From NCBI GenBank assembly GCA_000969725.1, contig JXSR01S009216.1: a DNA stretch of 22,464 nt; one strand, 5' to 3'. The first letter of the stretch is position 1; the number at the start of each line of letters is the position of its first letter. The translations under genes and the position numbers were made by a program. Under the pieces are notes generated by a model. That model made no database searches. It was not told the DNA's origin and worked only from the letters and a program-made list of their open reading frames with translations. This stretch comes from Ophiothrix spiculata. Taxonomy: Eukaryota > Echinodermata > Ophiuroidea > Amphilepidida > Ophiotrichidae. Positions 8,619 through 19,556 of this stretch are shown one piece after another.

Positions 8619-9219
8619 AGGTTACATGAAAAGAGACTATCAAGTAGTTTTTATACATTTGTTATAACAAAACTGAGTGAAAAACAACAACATAAAATTC
8701 CAATTATGCACGATGCTCATAAAAGCTTTCACATATACCGCCTCGCAATCCTGTATTTGACGACCTCAAAAACAATCTCTTTGAACTGGCTGAGTGATAT
8801 TACGCTTGTTAGTGTACGAAGAGTTTCATAAGACCCTGGAATATACACCCAGTAAACTATTATATGTATTGTTTAATATCCGTAGATCTCGAAAATCTCT
8901 GAACCCTTACCGACGTCATCCGACCTTGCATTCATACTAGTTGTCGCTTTGTACTTTCTGTTCAAGGTACAATATCAAAACACCAGATGAAACAAAGCAT
9001 GACGCGACGTCGAGACAAAGCTATCGAAGTATGTAAGCATCATAGTAGGGTAGTTCAGATTGATTGTTTTTCGAGGTCATAAAAAAGCGCTATATTTGGA
9101 AGTTGTTTTGAGTATCGTTGACTATTTGTGCTTCATTAAAATTTAACATTGGTGTTTTCCACTTTGTTTTGTTATAACGATTGTATATAAAGCTACTTAT
9201 ATTTCTTTTCATGTAACCT
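8619..9219. mobile_element. 601-bp long-TIR element flanked by TTAA
   Basis: The ends are AGGTTACATGAAAAGA and its complement TCTTTTCATGTAACCT, each directly bordered by TTAA (8615-8618 and 9220-9223). The inverted match continues about 70 bp, including GTTATAACAAAAC at each side. It reappears deeper as GACCTCRAAAAACAATC on the left near 8760 and its complement on the right near 9070. A TTAA target is used by piggyBac and Kolobok-type transposons, so this may be a deletion derivative of one. The middle holds GC-richer sequence with CGACGTC blocks but no transposase frame. Confidence 0.75.
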
Positions 9220-9223
9220 TTAA

Positions 9224-9775
9224 GTACAGGAGCACTTCAAAACTCAACTGGTGGTTGACTGTCATAGATTGCAGATAAATCAAAAGATATTTGGAGTTTG
9301 CATTAGATCTTCTGATAAAGCCATAGAGGGCAGTATTTATTGTTGTTAACAATGACAATTAATTATAAAAGAATATCTAAATATATTGATATGTAGGGTT
9401 TGAAACTTTGCATGCTTTTATTATTACTGCTTAAACTTCAAATGATGAAAAATCTCAAAATGCGCTGGAGAAAAGTTTTGGGATGATGCTGAACTTGTCC
9501 AATGCCCCTTTAATGGCTACGAGTAGAGGCAACAACACAAGAGATAGTTACCATGAAGCAGGTGCTATGTCTTTAAATCAGGCAACATATTACACATTTT
9601 ATTCCAAAGTGACACATATCCCTATTATAAATAAAACATTTTCTTATTTTGCCAATTCAGACGCATGCTACATACTATATTGTACAGCAACTACAACAAA
9701 AACTGTATGATTTAAAAATACACGTTGAAATGAAATCCGCTTTTGTTGTTACCTCTTTAGACTGTCACGAGCATT
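9224..9775. other. Non-coding stretch
   Basis: No gene is supported. A 75-codon open frame at 9483-9710 has no recognisable feature and overlaps the weak GTGACAC match near 9592. Confidence 0.45.
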
Positions 9776-10713
9776 GGGCTAAAAATAAATAATACTTGTG
9801 TTGCCCTTCGCGGCCTGGTCAAAAATTTTGAAAATCTGGGCTCTTTTTTTTTTTTTTTTAATCATGCTTTTTATGAATTTGCCTGTTTATGAAAAGTTTT
9901 ACCTATGTTTTCCATTTGATAAAACATGTGTAAAAGTTGGGAACAGTACACCACAAATCCAAACAAGTAGCTACCCTCTGAACCTTTTTACAACCAAATT
10001 TTCACATTCTCCACGAATTACTTATATTTTTCATCAACACGGACCCGCATGGTAGATTGTCATGTATCCGTGTTCATATCCACAAAATCATTTCAGATTC
10101 TTTAAAATATCAATGTCATAAATTTTCATTTGGATGTTTTTGTAGAATTTAAAATCTTATTTGTTCAAAAATAAAACTCAAATCTTCAAAAAGCTAAATT
10201 TAAAAATATTACCTTTCTTTTCATTATTAGTTTCATCATAAAATTCATTCTATATTCTGAAAACACAATATTTTATTGCGAATCCAGAAGTAGAAGAGCA
10301 GAACAAAATAGCTGCATTTAATTGATAGATCGGCAGTTTGATCACTTAAAAGGATTTTTGAACATTTTAAAAGAATAAACTAACGGCATGTTCATGTAGA
10401 AAATACTTGAATGTGCTACAATTTTGAAAGTGAATATTTGAACGTAAGAAAAGAAATCCAATTTAACAATGAATATACGAACATTTTATACCTAGTTTCA
10501 AAGTGACAGTTCTACCGTACACTGCAAAGCATGCATGGCATGTATCGCTATATTTAGGCCTAATTAGATCTATTATTTTCCCGAACAGGAAAAGTGCCCA
10601 GTCAAATTTATTAGTTCATAGAAATTAAAAACATAATAAAAAAGGGCCGGCCTACCGGGTGTCCCAATTTTTCTCTGGGGAGGGCAACACAACTATTTTT
10701 TTATTTTTGGCCT
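9776..10713. mobile_element. Element with TIR GGSCNAAAAATAAA...TTGTGTTGCCCT
   Basis: The left end reads GGGCTAAAAATAAATAATAC then TTGTGTTGCCCTTC. The right end, reverse-complemented, reads AGGCCAAAAATAAAAAAATA then GTTGTGTTGCCCTCCC. About 30 bp match with small indels. The intervening 0.9 kb is AT-rich with a T16-18 run near 9845 and no transposase-like frame. An 85-codon frame at 9798-10055 is hydrophobic and T-rich and looks incidental. The terminal GG resembles Harbinger-type ends, but I see no clean 3-bp target duplication. A small hairpin (ACGGACCCGCATG ... CATGTATCCGT) lies near 10040-10072. Confidence 0.65.
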
Positions 10714-11116
10714 AGTAGTGCTCCCACACTTGAATGCTGAATGCATCTCCAAGTGTGACATCAATGTTATACTTCTCATTAACAGTTTTATTGCATTAAC
10801 TGACATTTCTAGACTGGTTAAGCAATATTTGAACAGCTAGGGTATGGATATCCAGATCTGAATGGGTTTGTCTGTAAGATGAGTGTTTTTGGTCACTGTT
10901 GACAAGACATCAAGTTGAACATCAAGTTGGTGAAAGTTTGTCAATTTAAATCACATTATTTGATTGCAAAGCAACCATGATTAGAGCAAACTTATAACTA
11001 AAATTGAACAACAAAATCACAGTGTCAAGAATGTCAAATGTTATCTCATATATAATTGCATCAAATTTGTTAACACTTTTACACACTAAAAAAATGAGAT
11101 GGGTAGTTTTCCAATA
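10714..11116. other. Non-coding stretch
   Basis: No gene is seen. ACATCAAGTTG occurs twice in direct order near 10907-10927. The rest is AT-rich with no clear structure. Confidence 0.45.
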
Positions 11117-11533
11117 GATTTGAACCCAGAGGGTGATTTAAGCCCTTCCCATAAAACACAGCAACATATCAGTAGACCCAATGGAATGTTAACCAAGGTT
11201 ACTCCACTACTGCATTCATTTGTATAGTAAACAGTTTGAATTTACTCTATTTCAAACTGTATTTTAGGAATGAAAAACTCTGTCCAACTCAAATTTGTTT
11301 GCATTGATATCAAGCTGTGTTTATCCTCTTTCTGGAGGTCCTTTTCATTCACAGTTGGACAAAATAATAAATTTTCTATAGCAAGTTTTTCATCAGTAGT
11401 GTTACATACAAGTCTATGCAGTTGGTTCACTCAGTATGCTGTTTGTAAGCTGTGGAAATAGCAGTTTGAATTGAATGATGGGAAGGGCTTAAATCAACCT
11501 CTGATTTGAACCTTAGACTGCACCTTGGTTAAC
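11117..11533. repeat. Scrambled inverted repeat
   Basis: Block A at 11117-11152 (GATTTGAACC, CAGAGGGT, GATTTAAGCCCTTCCCAT) recurs inverted at 11478-11514. There GATTTGAACC keeps its forward orientation while the GATTTAAGCCCTTCCCAT part is inverted. Block B, GTTAACCAAGG at 11189-11199, recurs inverted at 11523-11533. The order is A, B, A', B', so the pairs do not nest as in a simple hairpin. The middle holds opposite-strand 62-63 codon frames without recognisable features. This may be a rearranged MITE. Confidence 0.5.
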
Positions 11534-11599
11534 TTTGATTACACCTTAGATGCACTGTGTGCAATCAAGTATGTCAATATTATTGTTCCGTTAGAATAA

Positions 11600-11900
11600 A
11601 CACTGGTAAATACGTCCCCGTTGACTTTACATGCAAAATGCCCTGTCATTAAATGTCATTTTCTTGACTTAAGGCAACTGGTTACCATGTGCTTGGTCTC
11701 AATTGAAAGATAATGGACAAATCTCTTTTACAAAATGGAAAAATATATATGGTCAAGGCAAAGTTTTCAAGATACGTCGCATCAAAGTCATGCTTCATTT
11801 TGAGTGCGCCTATGCTCATTGGGAAAATAGTGCCATTCACAAGAAACCCTGTGCTCTCCAAAAGTCGTAAAATTTCTTTAAAATGGTACAAACAAAATCT
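11600..11900. repeat. Dispersed repeat, copy 2
   Basis: The partner of 4900-5180 in the same orientation, containing the shared 20-mer CAAGGCAAAGTTTTCAAGAT near 11755. Open frames of 72-74 codons on both strands lie in it and do not resemble known proteins. Confidence 0.45.
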
Positions 11901-11931
11901 TTTCATCGTTTTCGTTTATGTTTTATTATAA

Positions 11932-12717
11932 GTATGTAGGCCTCCAGCCTATAATACAAGTAAATTATCAATACACTTCAATAATTTCGGATAACATAAA
12001 CTTAATTACACACACTGCCCATTCAACACAATAGAGATTAAAACGATATATTGCAAGTCTGACACATATCAATCAGGATCAGGACAGCGTCCAAGTCTCA
12101 ATTGTGTGCACCCATCTGAATGACCATTAAAACAACAAACTCAATGGCCCAAAGAACGGTTAACTAGCTTACAAAAACGGTGCACATGAAAAGGAGACAA
12201 GGACATGACCCCGAAATCAAGCATTAAATAAACATTCAATTTTGATGATGAATGGAATACCTTATTTTCAGAGCATTATAAATATAATCTTCCAAAGAAA
12301 TAATTATTTTTTCATTCTCATGTTTCATAAGTTGAACAAAATTATCAAAATTTGCATTTGACCAGTAAAAACCTTTCATCATGAATCATTTAATAACAGT
12401 TCAATAAGCAGGATTAACTTCAACATTTTTGGGGAAAATACTTTTTCTACATATTCTGGAATTATTTTAGGCAATAAGGATCATGTTCAGCCTGCCAACA
12501 GGCATTCTCAACCTAGCAGACGATGCTACTCAATTTATTTACCGATGTGGTACCTTTAATACTCTTTACTAAAGAGGTACAGTGAGAGTTACAAGCATCC
12601 CCCTTATCATATAAGATAACTACAAGGCAACTTGTAAGATACACAAGTCTACAATGATATTCGTTTGGAAAAAATCACATATGTTTGTTTTCTTTCATCA
12701 AGGTTTTTCATTATTGC
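11932..12717. other. Non-coding stretch, one acceptor-like site
   Basis: No gene is supported. An acceptor-like TTATTTTAG|G near 12461-12471 is followed by about 30 codons open on the plus strand (about 12473-12560), slightly GC-richer than the surroundings. The peptide is not recognisable, and I see no donor. The rest is AT-rich. Confidence 0.4.
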
Positions 12718-12721
12718 AATT

Positions 12722-12971
12722 GAGGAACCTAGAACTAAAAGGGGGTTAAGTCACAAAATCTTGAAAATTGAGTTGTGTCAATTTCCTACTACAGAATTCT
12801 CATTTCTAAATTCTGTACAAGTTTTGTAGTAATTTGATGATCAGAGCATGTCTAAGAGTCACTGCCAGATACAGCAATACCATTCAAGACAACACAAATG
12901 ATATGATGTTTGTGTCATTTTCTCAGTTTGTACTCAATGTGACTTAACCCCCTTCTGGTTCTAGGGTCCTC
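12722..12971. mobile_element. 250-bp MITE with TIR GAGGACCCTAGAACC
   Basis: The left end reads GAGGAACCTAGAACTAAAAG then GGGGTTAAGTCACA. The right end, reverse-complemented, reads GAGGACCCTAGAACCAGAAG then GGGGTTAAGTCACA. That is about 35 bp with roughly four differences. AATT lies directly outside both ends (12718-12721 and 12972-12975). AATT is its own complement, so it could be a target duplication or the tip of the TIR. The interior is non-coding. Superfamily not assigned. Confidence 0.8.
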
Positions 12972-12975
12972 AATT

Positions 12976-13504
12976 CTTCTTCTTTTTCATCACATTCAAA
13001 GAGTCATGGATATTAATACTTTTTCAGCCAGCAATTTGCTGGGCTTGTTAAACACACCAGCTATCATCGAGACAATCTATATAGTTCAAACAAATAATTA
13101 GTTACAAAAGCATTGCAGCTGTAGATAAAACATATTTACTGTTCATTATGAGAGAAGCTGTTATATACAGTGCAGAACTAAGAAAGCAGTATAATGAATA
13201 AATAAAGAAGCCATTTCTTTGGTCATTTCATAGCATTGCAGCATATCAAACATTGATGAAGTGTCTTGCTCTTCTTTCCTGTTTGCCTGGGTTGGAATGC
13301 ACGGACTACATAATTAACAATGTATGTAAAACTTGTTTGTAATCAGAAAGGAACTTACACCAGTATGGCTGAGATAGAAATATACAAAGATCCTGGAACT
13401 TACTTAAAGAGGGTTTATGTAGCATCAATTTAATTTCTAATGAAATTGGTACTACAACCAAGTGTGTTCACAAATGTAATTGCCCTTTCTAATTAAAACT
13501 TTAT
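12976..13504. other. Non-coding stretch
   Basis: No gene, RNA or repeat is recognised between two MITEs. Confidence 0.45.
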
Positions 13505-13508
13505 TATA

Positions 13509-13839
13509 TGTGACCGTACATCCCAAACCAACCGTAAATGCCACCTCTTGTCATTTTCACTTTTTTAAATATTTGCAAAGACCATGTTTTAAGGATTAAA
13601 ATGACATCTCAATGAACTTCACACGATTTCCAGAAGTCAAGTTATAGTCCATCAAAGTTTGTCAGGAAGTAAAAATGATATAAACACGGTTACATTTTCT
13701 TGAAATGAAACTTTGCTGGTATTTTGTAGTAAGCACAAGGATTGTGAATTTGTCAAAAAATCAATTTCGGCTTGAAGTGTATTTTCATCGGTATATGAAG
13801 TTTCTTGCATTTACGGCTCATACAGGCTGGACAGCCACA
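13509..13839 (-). mobile_element. MITE family 1, copy 2 (core inverted)
   Basis: A 331-bp element bordered by TATA on both sides (13505-13508 and 13840-13843). The target could be TA or TATA. The left end is TGTGACCGTACATCCC and the right end, reverse-complemented, is TGTGGCTGTCCAGCC. Read on the minus strand, the arms and body align with 1366-1790. Shared blocks include AAGTGAAAATGACAAGAGG, CTATAACTTGACTTCTGG-like sequence and GATGAAAATACA. The 57-bp core at 13715-13771 is the exception: it matches 1451-1507 on the plus strand. No coding capacity. Confidence 0.8.
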
Positions 13840-13843
13840 TATA

Positions 13844-14221
13844 TGAATGATGGATAATTACAAATTTACTTAGATATCGAAGAACAAAACCAAACCATTT
13901 GTCTCTGCTCTGTAGGTATTTAAAATGGTTATTTGTTTATAAACATTTGTTGCTAATGAAGAAAAAGTGTGTCATTTGAAAAGGGATAATGTCTATTTTG
14001 TATTTAAGTTGAAAGATGTTGCTTTATTTATTATACCAGAATAATAATAATTACAAATTGGGTTTAAAACCATCAATTCATATACTAAAAGGAAATTCAT
14101 TGTTATAAAAACATGAATATTTAAGTGTACAACATGCTTTGTAATTGCTATAAGTAACAAGAGCATAATAAATGATTAAATGTAAGATAGGCAGGTGGTC
14201 TTGCAGATAAGCTGCTATATG
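13844..14221. other. Non-coding stretch
   Basis: AT-rich sequence without a recognised feature. Confidence 0.45.
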
Positions 14222-14443
14222 TTACTGTATAAGTTGTTTATTTCATGCTACATTAATTTTGGCGCTTTTCGCACTCAATTTGTTTACCACGAAAATAAAT
14301 GTAGTGCAAAAAGTGGTATGTATATACCGCCGTACATCACAAAACCCACAAGCGCGAAAATTAAAGCGGAAAATGATTCAAAATTGCCCAATATTAGACT
14401 TGTGTGAAAATTACTGAGCATGAAAATATTGGTGTTTACAAAA
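14222..14443. mobile_element. CTGTAAA-family MITE, copy A
   Basis: The left end TTACTGTATAAGTTGTTTAT then TTCATGCTA pairs with the right end, which reverse-complemented reads TTTTGTAAACACCAATATTT then TCATGCTC. The ends resemble those at 16848-17009 and 17073-17221, but are more diverged, so the exact termini are uncertain. The interior contains GCGCTTTTCGCACT and CGCGAAAATTAAAGCGG blocks typical of this family. The 70-codon frame at 14195-14407 runs across the element and is incidental. Confidence 0.65.
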
Positions 14444-15813
14444 TATATATATTATTAAAAAGCATATTCTGAAGATGCATCCATATAAAAGCATTCCTCA
14501 TTGCCAAAAAACACAGCCCCTTAATTTCTACTGTATCTTTATATCAACCTTTTGACCATTTTAGTTTACAATTCAGAAGGAGTATTATGGCCTTTTTTAA
14601 AAGTCTCCTTAAGTTGTTGTACTATAGTTATTGCAAGAAACCAATAATAATTGATGGACATCTCATCTTAAATGTCTAATAACATATTTAAGTGTCTGTG
14701 AATTAATCCTGTACAGAAATTAATGCCAAGCTGAAATATATTTGTATTCTTTCAGCATGCAGAAAAGCACTTTGGCTGGCAATTTAACATGCTGAAAACA
14801 GAAAAGGTTATGTATGCTAAAATTGGTTTTACAACATCCTCCTGCATATAGTGACATATTGCACTAAATGGCAGTTGAGACCTTTGTTTTGTTTCATTTA
14901 CCTCTTACTACAGAAGAGTTAAGAATTTAGATGGAATATTAATGAATATTGTTACAACATTAAATTTCTCAAGAGATAAGTAAAGTAAGCATATGAACCT
15001 TGATGCTAATGCAATGGGGATTTTGTTTAAATATAAACAAGAGTTCAGGTAACATAGCACATTCATTGAAATGCTTAATTGCATAAGATTCCTCAAGCTA
15101 GTTTAAGAGTGAAACATTCAGTTGACGTATTCATAAGCATGACTACCACATTAAATTTCTTAAGCTCCGGAGATTTTAGTAACTGATACCAAGTAAAGAA
15201 ACCCAACATCTAATGTAATTTGAACAAGTATTATTTGTTCTTACATTCTATTAAAGGCAATAAATAAATTCATTCGATAGAATCCTCTCTATTACTGTAT
15301 TTGATTGTCTGCTATCTAATGATATATTTACTTTGCTCAAATGGAGTTGGAACATCAGAACGTGTATGATTTACTTATTATCACATAAATATATATAGCT
15401 TCCTTATCACTGAATACTCTTGCTCCTGATTATACTGAACTGATGCACTTTATAAAGACTGCATTAGATTTAAGAGATCTATTTTATTAATAGCAAACTC
15501 AAAATCATGTTTTGTTGCACTGAAAAAATAATAACTTTCATTTAACATTCATATATGCAGCATAGCAGTATATCTTACATTAATAAGCAAGTAAAATTTC
15601 CATGTAAGTGAAGATTACTAAGGTTGGAGATCACTTACAGAATTACACATGAGGCATTAATGATAATCCGGTAAGCTGTGGGTATATAAGGCAAGCCCAA
15701 GGTGATCTTGTAAGTGAAGCGGGTTATGGAGGTTGTTTGTTTAGATATTTCATATCTGATTCTAATTTGAATTTACTTACTTGAAGTTGCTTTAAAGGCA
15801 TAAGCCATCCCTG
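14444..15813. other. Long AT-rich stretch, no gene
   Basis: I see no gene, RNA, or convincing repeat across about 1.4 kb. A minus-strand 62-codon frame at 14908-15096 has no features that suggest a protein. Confidence 0.45.
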
Positions 15814-16036
15814 GAGAAAATCAAGTACAATTCTGGTGCAAGATTGGAATATGCACATTTGGAACATCATTCGAGTACACTTTCTAGTATAAATTTTTTG
15901 TAGTACAATTCTAGTGCAAAAAAATTGTACTAGAATTGTATTTAAAGTGTAGTTGAAGGATGTTCCAAATGTGCACATTACAATCTTGTACTAGAATTGC
16001 ACTCTATTTGTACCAGAATTGTACTCGATTTCTACG
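15814..16036. mobile_element. Hairpin element of GTACAATTCTAGTGC modules
   Basis: A 223-bp near-palindrome. The left arm (GAGAAAATCAAGTACAATTC then TGGTGC) pairs with the right arm (GTACCAGAATTGTACTCGAT then TTCT). A longer inner match pairs GCACATTTGGAACATC near 15853 with GATGTTCCAAATGTGC near 15959-15974. The centre is a tight hairpin at about 15902-15939. The 15-mer GTACAATTCTRGTGC occurs forward at 15824 and 15903, and inverted near 15924, 15988 and 16010. A degenerate forward copy lies near 15876. It could be a small foldback or MITE. The target duplication is unclear. Confidence 0.75.
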
Positions 16037-16387
16037 GATGATCATCTATGTGAACATCAACTTTCCATGGCACAAGTAATTTAAACTACTAACCTATGTC
16101 CATAACCATTCCTGTTAAACTTATATTTTTAAAGTACAAGAAAATTATGCTTGCTTTAAGTTTTTGTGTACACTGGAACATTAAATGTTCTTGATTCTTG
16201 AAATAAACTATTCAATTTTCAAAATGTTTATTTAACAAAACAAGGATGTCACCATGTTTTTTTAATATACCTTACATTACTAAACACTTTTTTATGAGTT
16301 TTTATTTCCATGTGGACTATGGAACTTTTACCCTAACCTTTTTTCATTCTCAGCTTATCTCCTCTGAAATAAGGGTGTCAAAAATTG
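16037..16387. other. Non-coding stretch beside a SINE head
   Basis: No gene is seen. The 16246-16387 part may be the body of the SINE headed at 16388-16470 (minus strand), but I cannot recognise it. The 87-codon frame at 16246-16509 overlaps the tRNA-like sequence and is incidental. Confidence 0.4.
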
Positions 16388-16470
16388 GTGGTTTTCACCA
16401 AGGCTTGAACCAGGGACCTCTCGCATCCCAATCCCGTGTCTACCTATACCAAGCCACCCGAGGGGCACTG
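16388..16470 (-). repeat. tRNA-derived SINE head
   Basis: On the minus strand there is an A-box-like TGGCTTGGTATAGG (16443-16456) followed 31 bp later by a B box GGTTCAAGCC (16402-16411). This is the two-part internal RNA polymerase III promoter of a tRNA. The ACGGGATTGGGATGCG-like anticodon region and the lack of matching acceptor-stem ends indicate a tRNA-derived SINE or decayed tRNA pseudogene, not a functional tRNA. Confidence 0.6.
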
Positions 16471-16847
16471 CCTAGGCAGCGATTTTGTGCCCATGATTTG
16501 CTCTTGTAGCTTTTTGTAACCCTTAGGAGCTTTAGGGTTAATTATAAAAAAATTGAATTAAGTATACACATTGTTGAATCTTAAATCTTCATGAGTCTGA
16601 AATATTAAGATATACTTCATTGTTGTGGGCAAAAAAATAATGAATAGGATGGACGGGGAAGCTCATTTTATAGTTGTTAAGGGGATGATACTTACCACCT
16701 TATAGGAATTAAAATATTAGAATTAAAAATATGTCTTATTAACCTAAAAAATGTAGCAACTACTGTTATATTTGTATCATTGAAAATAAATGACTAAGAA
16801 GTATTGACATTAATATTCCTGAACATCATCCAAAAAAGAATGATATA

Positions 16848-17009
16848 CTGTATAAGTGGTATTTTTTGCGCTACATTTATTTTCATTGATAAAAATACAA
16901 AGATACAATTATGGAGGAGCAGTCAAAAGGCCCGAATTGTCCAGAGAAGACTACCCCTTGCTAGACAACTGTTTAAGATTACTTAGCGCGAAAATATTGG
17001 CGTTTACAG
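16848..17009. mobile_element. CTGTAAA-family MITE, copy B
   Basis: A 162-bp element with TA on both sides (16846-16847 and 17010-17011). The right end, reverse-complemented, is CTGTAAACGCCAATATTTTC then GCGCTAAG. The left end CTGTATAAGTGGTATTTTTT then GCGCTA matches it imperfectly. TA targets suggest a Tc1/mariner-type mover. The interior has a GC-richer, unique middle (AGGCCCGAATTGTCC) and no transposase. Two 60-codon frames overlap it and are incidental. Confidence 0.8.
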
Positions 17010-17072
17010 TAACAAAGCATAACAATCAGTGCATCAAATAGGTTCATTCATAAGGACATAAGGATTGATATA

Positions 17073-17221
17073 CTGTAAAAATCAACATTTTTGCGGAAAG
17101 ATATTTCCGTGATTTTGCAGATTTAGTCAAATTGGTGAGAATTTAATTTAGCGGTTTTGATGTCATTACAATAGAAACATAGTACAAAAATAAAAACCTA
17201 GCAAAATTTATACTTTTACAG
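17073..17221. mobile_element. CTGTAAA-family MITE, copy C
   Basis: A 149-bp element bordered by TA (17071-17072 and 17222-17223). The ends are CTGTAAAAATCAACATTTTT then GCGG, and, reverse-complemented from the right, CTGTAAAAGTATAAATTTTG then CTAGG. It lies only 61 bp from copy B and shares its terminal logic but not its middle. It is entirely non-coding. Confidence 0.8.
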
Positions 17222-17223
17222 TA

Positions 17224-19553
17224 TATATAACTACTTGTGTTTGAATTGCTAGATTTTGATGTGACCTCTTTCTTTTATTTTACTTTTATGTCTTTTGATA
17301 TAGTAATTCTCAAGGAGTCTCTAGCGTCCACAAAACATGTGTCACCCACCATTCACTACGTACTGTTTGCTCATTTAAAAACACTTTTAGAGAAATCTGG
17401 GACACAGCTTTGCTACTCTTCAAGTAGATGGGAATCGCAAAAAAGTGCTTACTTTTAATCCTGTTTACCTGTATTATTCACCTAAAATATATGCAGCATC
17501 AACAAGTCAATATAGCTGTCACTGTGTATACCTCAGAAAACCGTCAACTATTTGACTCAATATTATTGATAAAGGATCTTGAGAGAATTAATAATAATTT
17601 CTAGCAAATGGCTTCCATTTCTAAGTCTTGGTTCTCCAAATAAATATCAATAAATTAACATAATTTTTCAATCTTGTAAATAAATGGTGATGAATTTCAA
17701 AATAGAACATCACATACAACTAACAAAAAAGATTATCTTCAAAAATTTGTGTCACATTCTTAAATTATCATATATTTTCTGCTTACAATATAATTTTTCA
17801 CTTATCATTGAACAAAAACCAATACCGTATATAAAAGGAGCACAAGTGAGACATCTTCTCTTTGGCAATATTACCCCATTACCATTTGTATAATAATTCC
17901 ATAATAGCCGCCAGCGACTGTAACAAAACGAACCAAGAGTGTTTACAGCAAAAAAGAATCGATATAATGATTTTTTTTAAATAAAACTTTTTTGACCAGA
18001 AAAATCCCATACAGATTTTCCTTTTCAGAAATAGATTTAACTAATGTGTTAGATCAGAAAGAAGTGGAAAATATATGGACTAAGGTTTCCTCTTAAATAG
18101 TTTTCATTTAAATATGTATGTTGTCATTTTTGAAAAATCAGAACTTTTGTGACATGAAAAGAAAATCATTTTAAATTTTTTATAAAGAAAAATTGACATT
18201 ATTAGCATGAAAAGGTAAAAGTTGTTGGTGTACAGAGCAGCACTCTGTATTTTAAAATGTTGTAATAGGGCGTCTTATTTCCTGTGTTCACTCAATTTCC
18301 GGGATATGTTGTATTTGATACACACCTTTATAATCCTCAAGCAAATCTCAAACACCTGTGACTAGTTGCCTATGTTTCTCACACAGATGCCAGATGTGCT
18401 TTAATCAAAACATGAATTAAATAGTAGTTGTAATGTGCTGAATATTTCCAAAATTGTGTGTCACCAAATCTCCTTGGGCTCTTTCTGTAAGAAAGAGAAT
18501 AAAATATATTCTGCAGGTTGAATTACTGTGTGAGAAAAGTGGCACTGACAAAATGTAAATTTCAGTAAATTTTAACAAACATTATGAAACTGGGGCATCG
18601 CTGTTCTAGAAATCTGTTGAATTTACAATATTAATTTATCATTCTGGGGAAACCAATATTGACATTTCTGCAAATTTATTAGTTACATATTACAAGTGTG
18701 CAAGTGGGTCTTCAAATACTGAATTTGGTTTAAAATGACTTATACACCGTGATGCCTCACTTTGAGAGTGAATGACTTGCGTAGCAAACAATTGAATTAT
18801 GTCAAGGGTTAGATTTATACATAGTATCTCACAAATGTCATACCACTTAGTATGTATACCAAACACAATTTGTAATTAACAGGCATTCAAAATAGAAGTC
18901 ACATTTGTGGAAGCTTAGGAACATTTAAGTTTGGTGATGACTATTTGCAGCAAACAAAGTTTTATAAAGTTGAATTTGTTTACTACATCATTTGAATAAA
19001 ATCGTATATGGTGACTTAAAAAGGTGACATCTTTTAAATTAACTCTAAAAAGCTAGTTATTTTAAAATAATGTCATGTACAATGGTCAACAAATGATACA
19101 TTTTAGGTTAAAATCATTTACTGTAAATTGCTTTCTTGTCAGATTTATCATCTGGACAGGTTTTTAAATCATCAGGACATGACGCAAATTTCCAGTGGTC
19201 TGGTTGTTATGGAAAATGCACACAAGAGATATGGACTGTGTTTATTCTTTTATTTATAATCATTTAGTCTGTAATTTAAAATCTATATCTTGCTTACTAG
19301 ATATAACTATATCTATGTATTTCCAAATAAGGACTTTTATTTGGTTCTAATATCCTAATATTAACTAACACTAATATAAAACTTACCTATGCGATCACAC
19401 ACAATGCTTTTTGATGTTTATTTGAAACAGTCTAGTAGAACTCAAGGACAGACCAATTTGCGATAAATAAAAACAAAACAAATCAAAAGATTGTGATTGG
19501 CATTTATATTCTTGTTGTTAGAATATTTGCTCGATTATTTAATATTAACTGCT
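17224..19553. other. Long AT-rich stretch, no gene
   Basis: About 2.3 kb without a gene I can support. Plus-strand frames of 73 codons (17237-17458) and 69 codons (17684-17893) are AT-driven and unrecognisable. Near 19142-19175, ATCATCTGGACAGG is followed by ATCATCAGGACATG, a short direct repeat. Both strands there have brief open frames with cysteines but no supporting gene structure. Confidence 0.45.
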
Positions 19554-19556
19554 TTA

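Noticed and set aside
12473..12560. Acceptor-like TTATTTTAG followed by about 30 open codons
   Set aside because: The peptide is unrecognisable, no donor or polyadenylation context is clear, and a chance frame of this length is expected.
16388..16470. Functional tRNA gene
   Set aside because: A and B boxes are present, but acceptor-stem ends do not pair and there is no terminator run directly after, so it is better read as a SINE head.
19142..19250. Short cysteine-containing frames on both strands
   Set aside because: They arise around a small direct repeat (ATCATCWGGACA). Neither strand shows a convincing exon with both splice signals.
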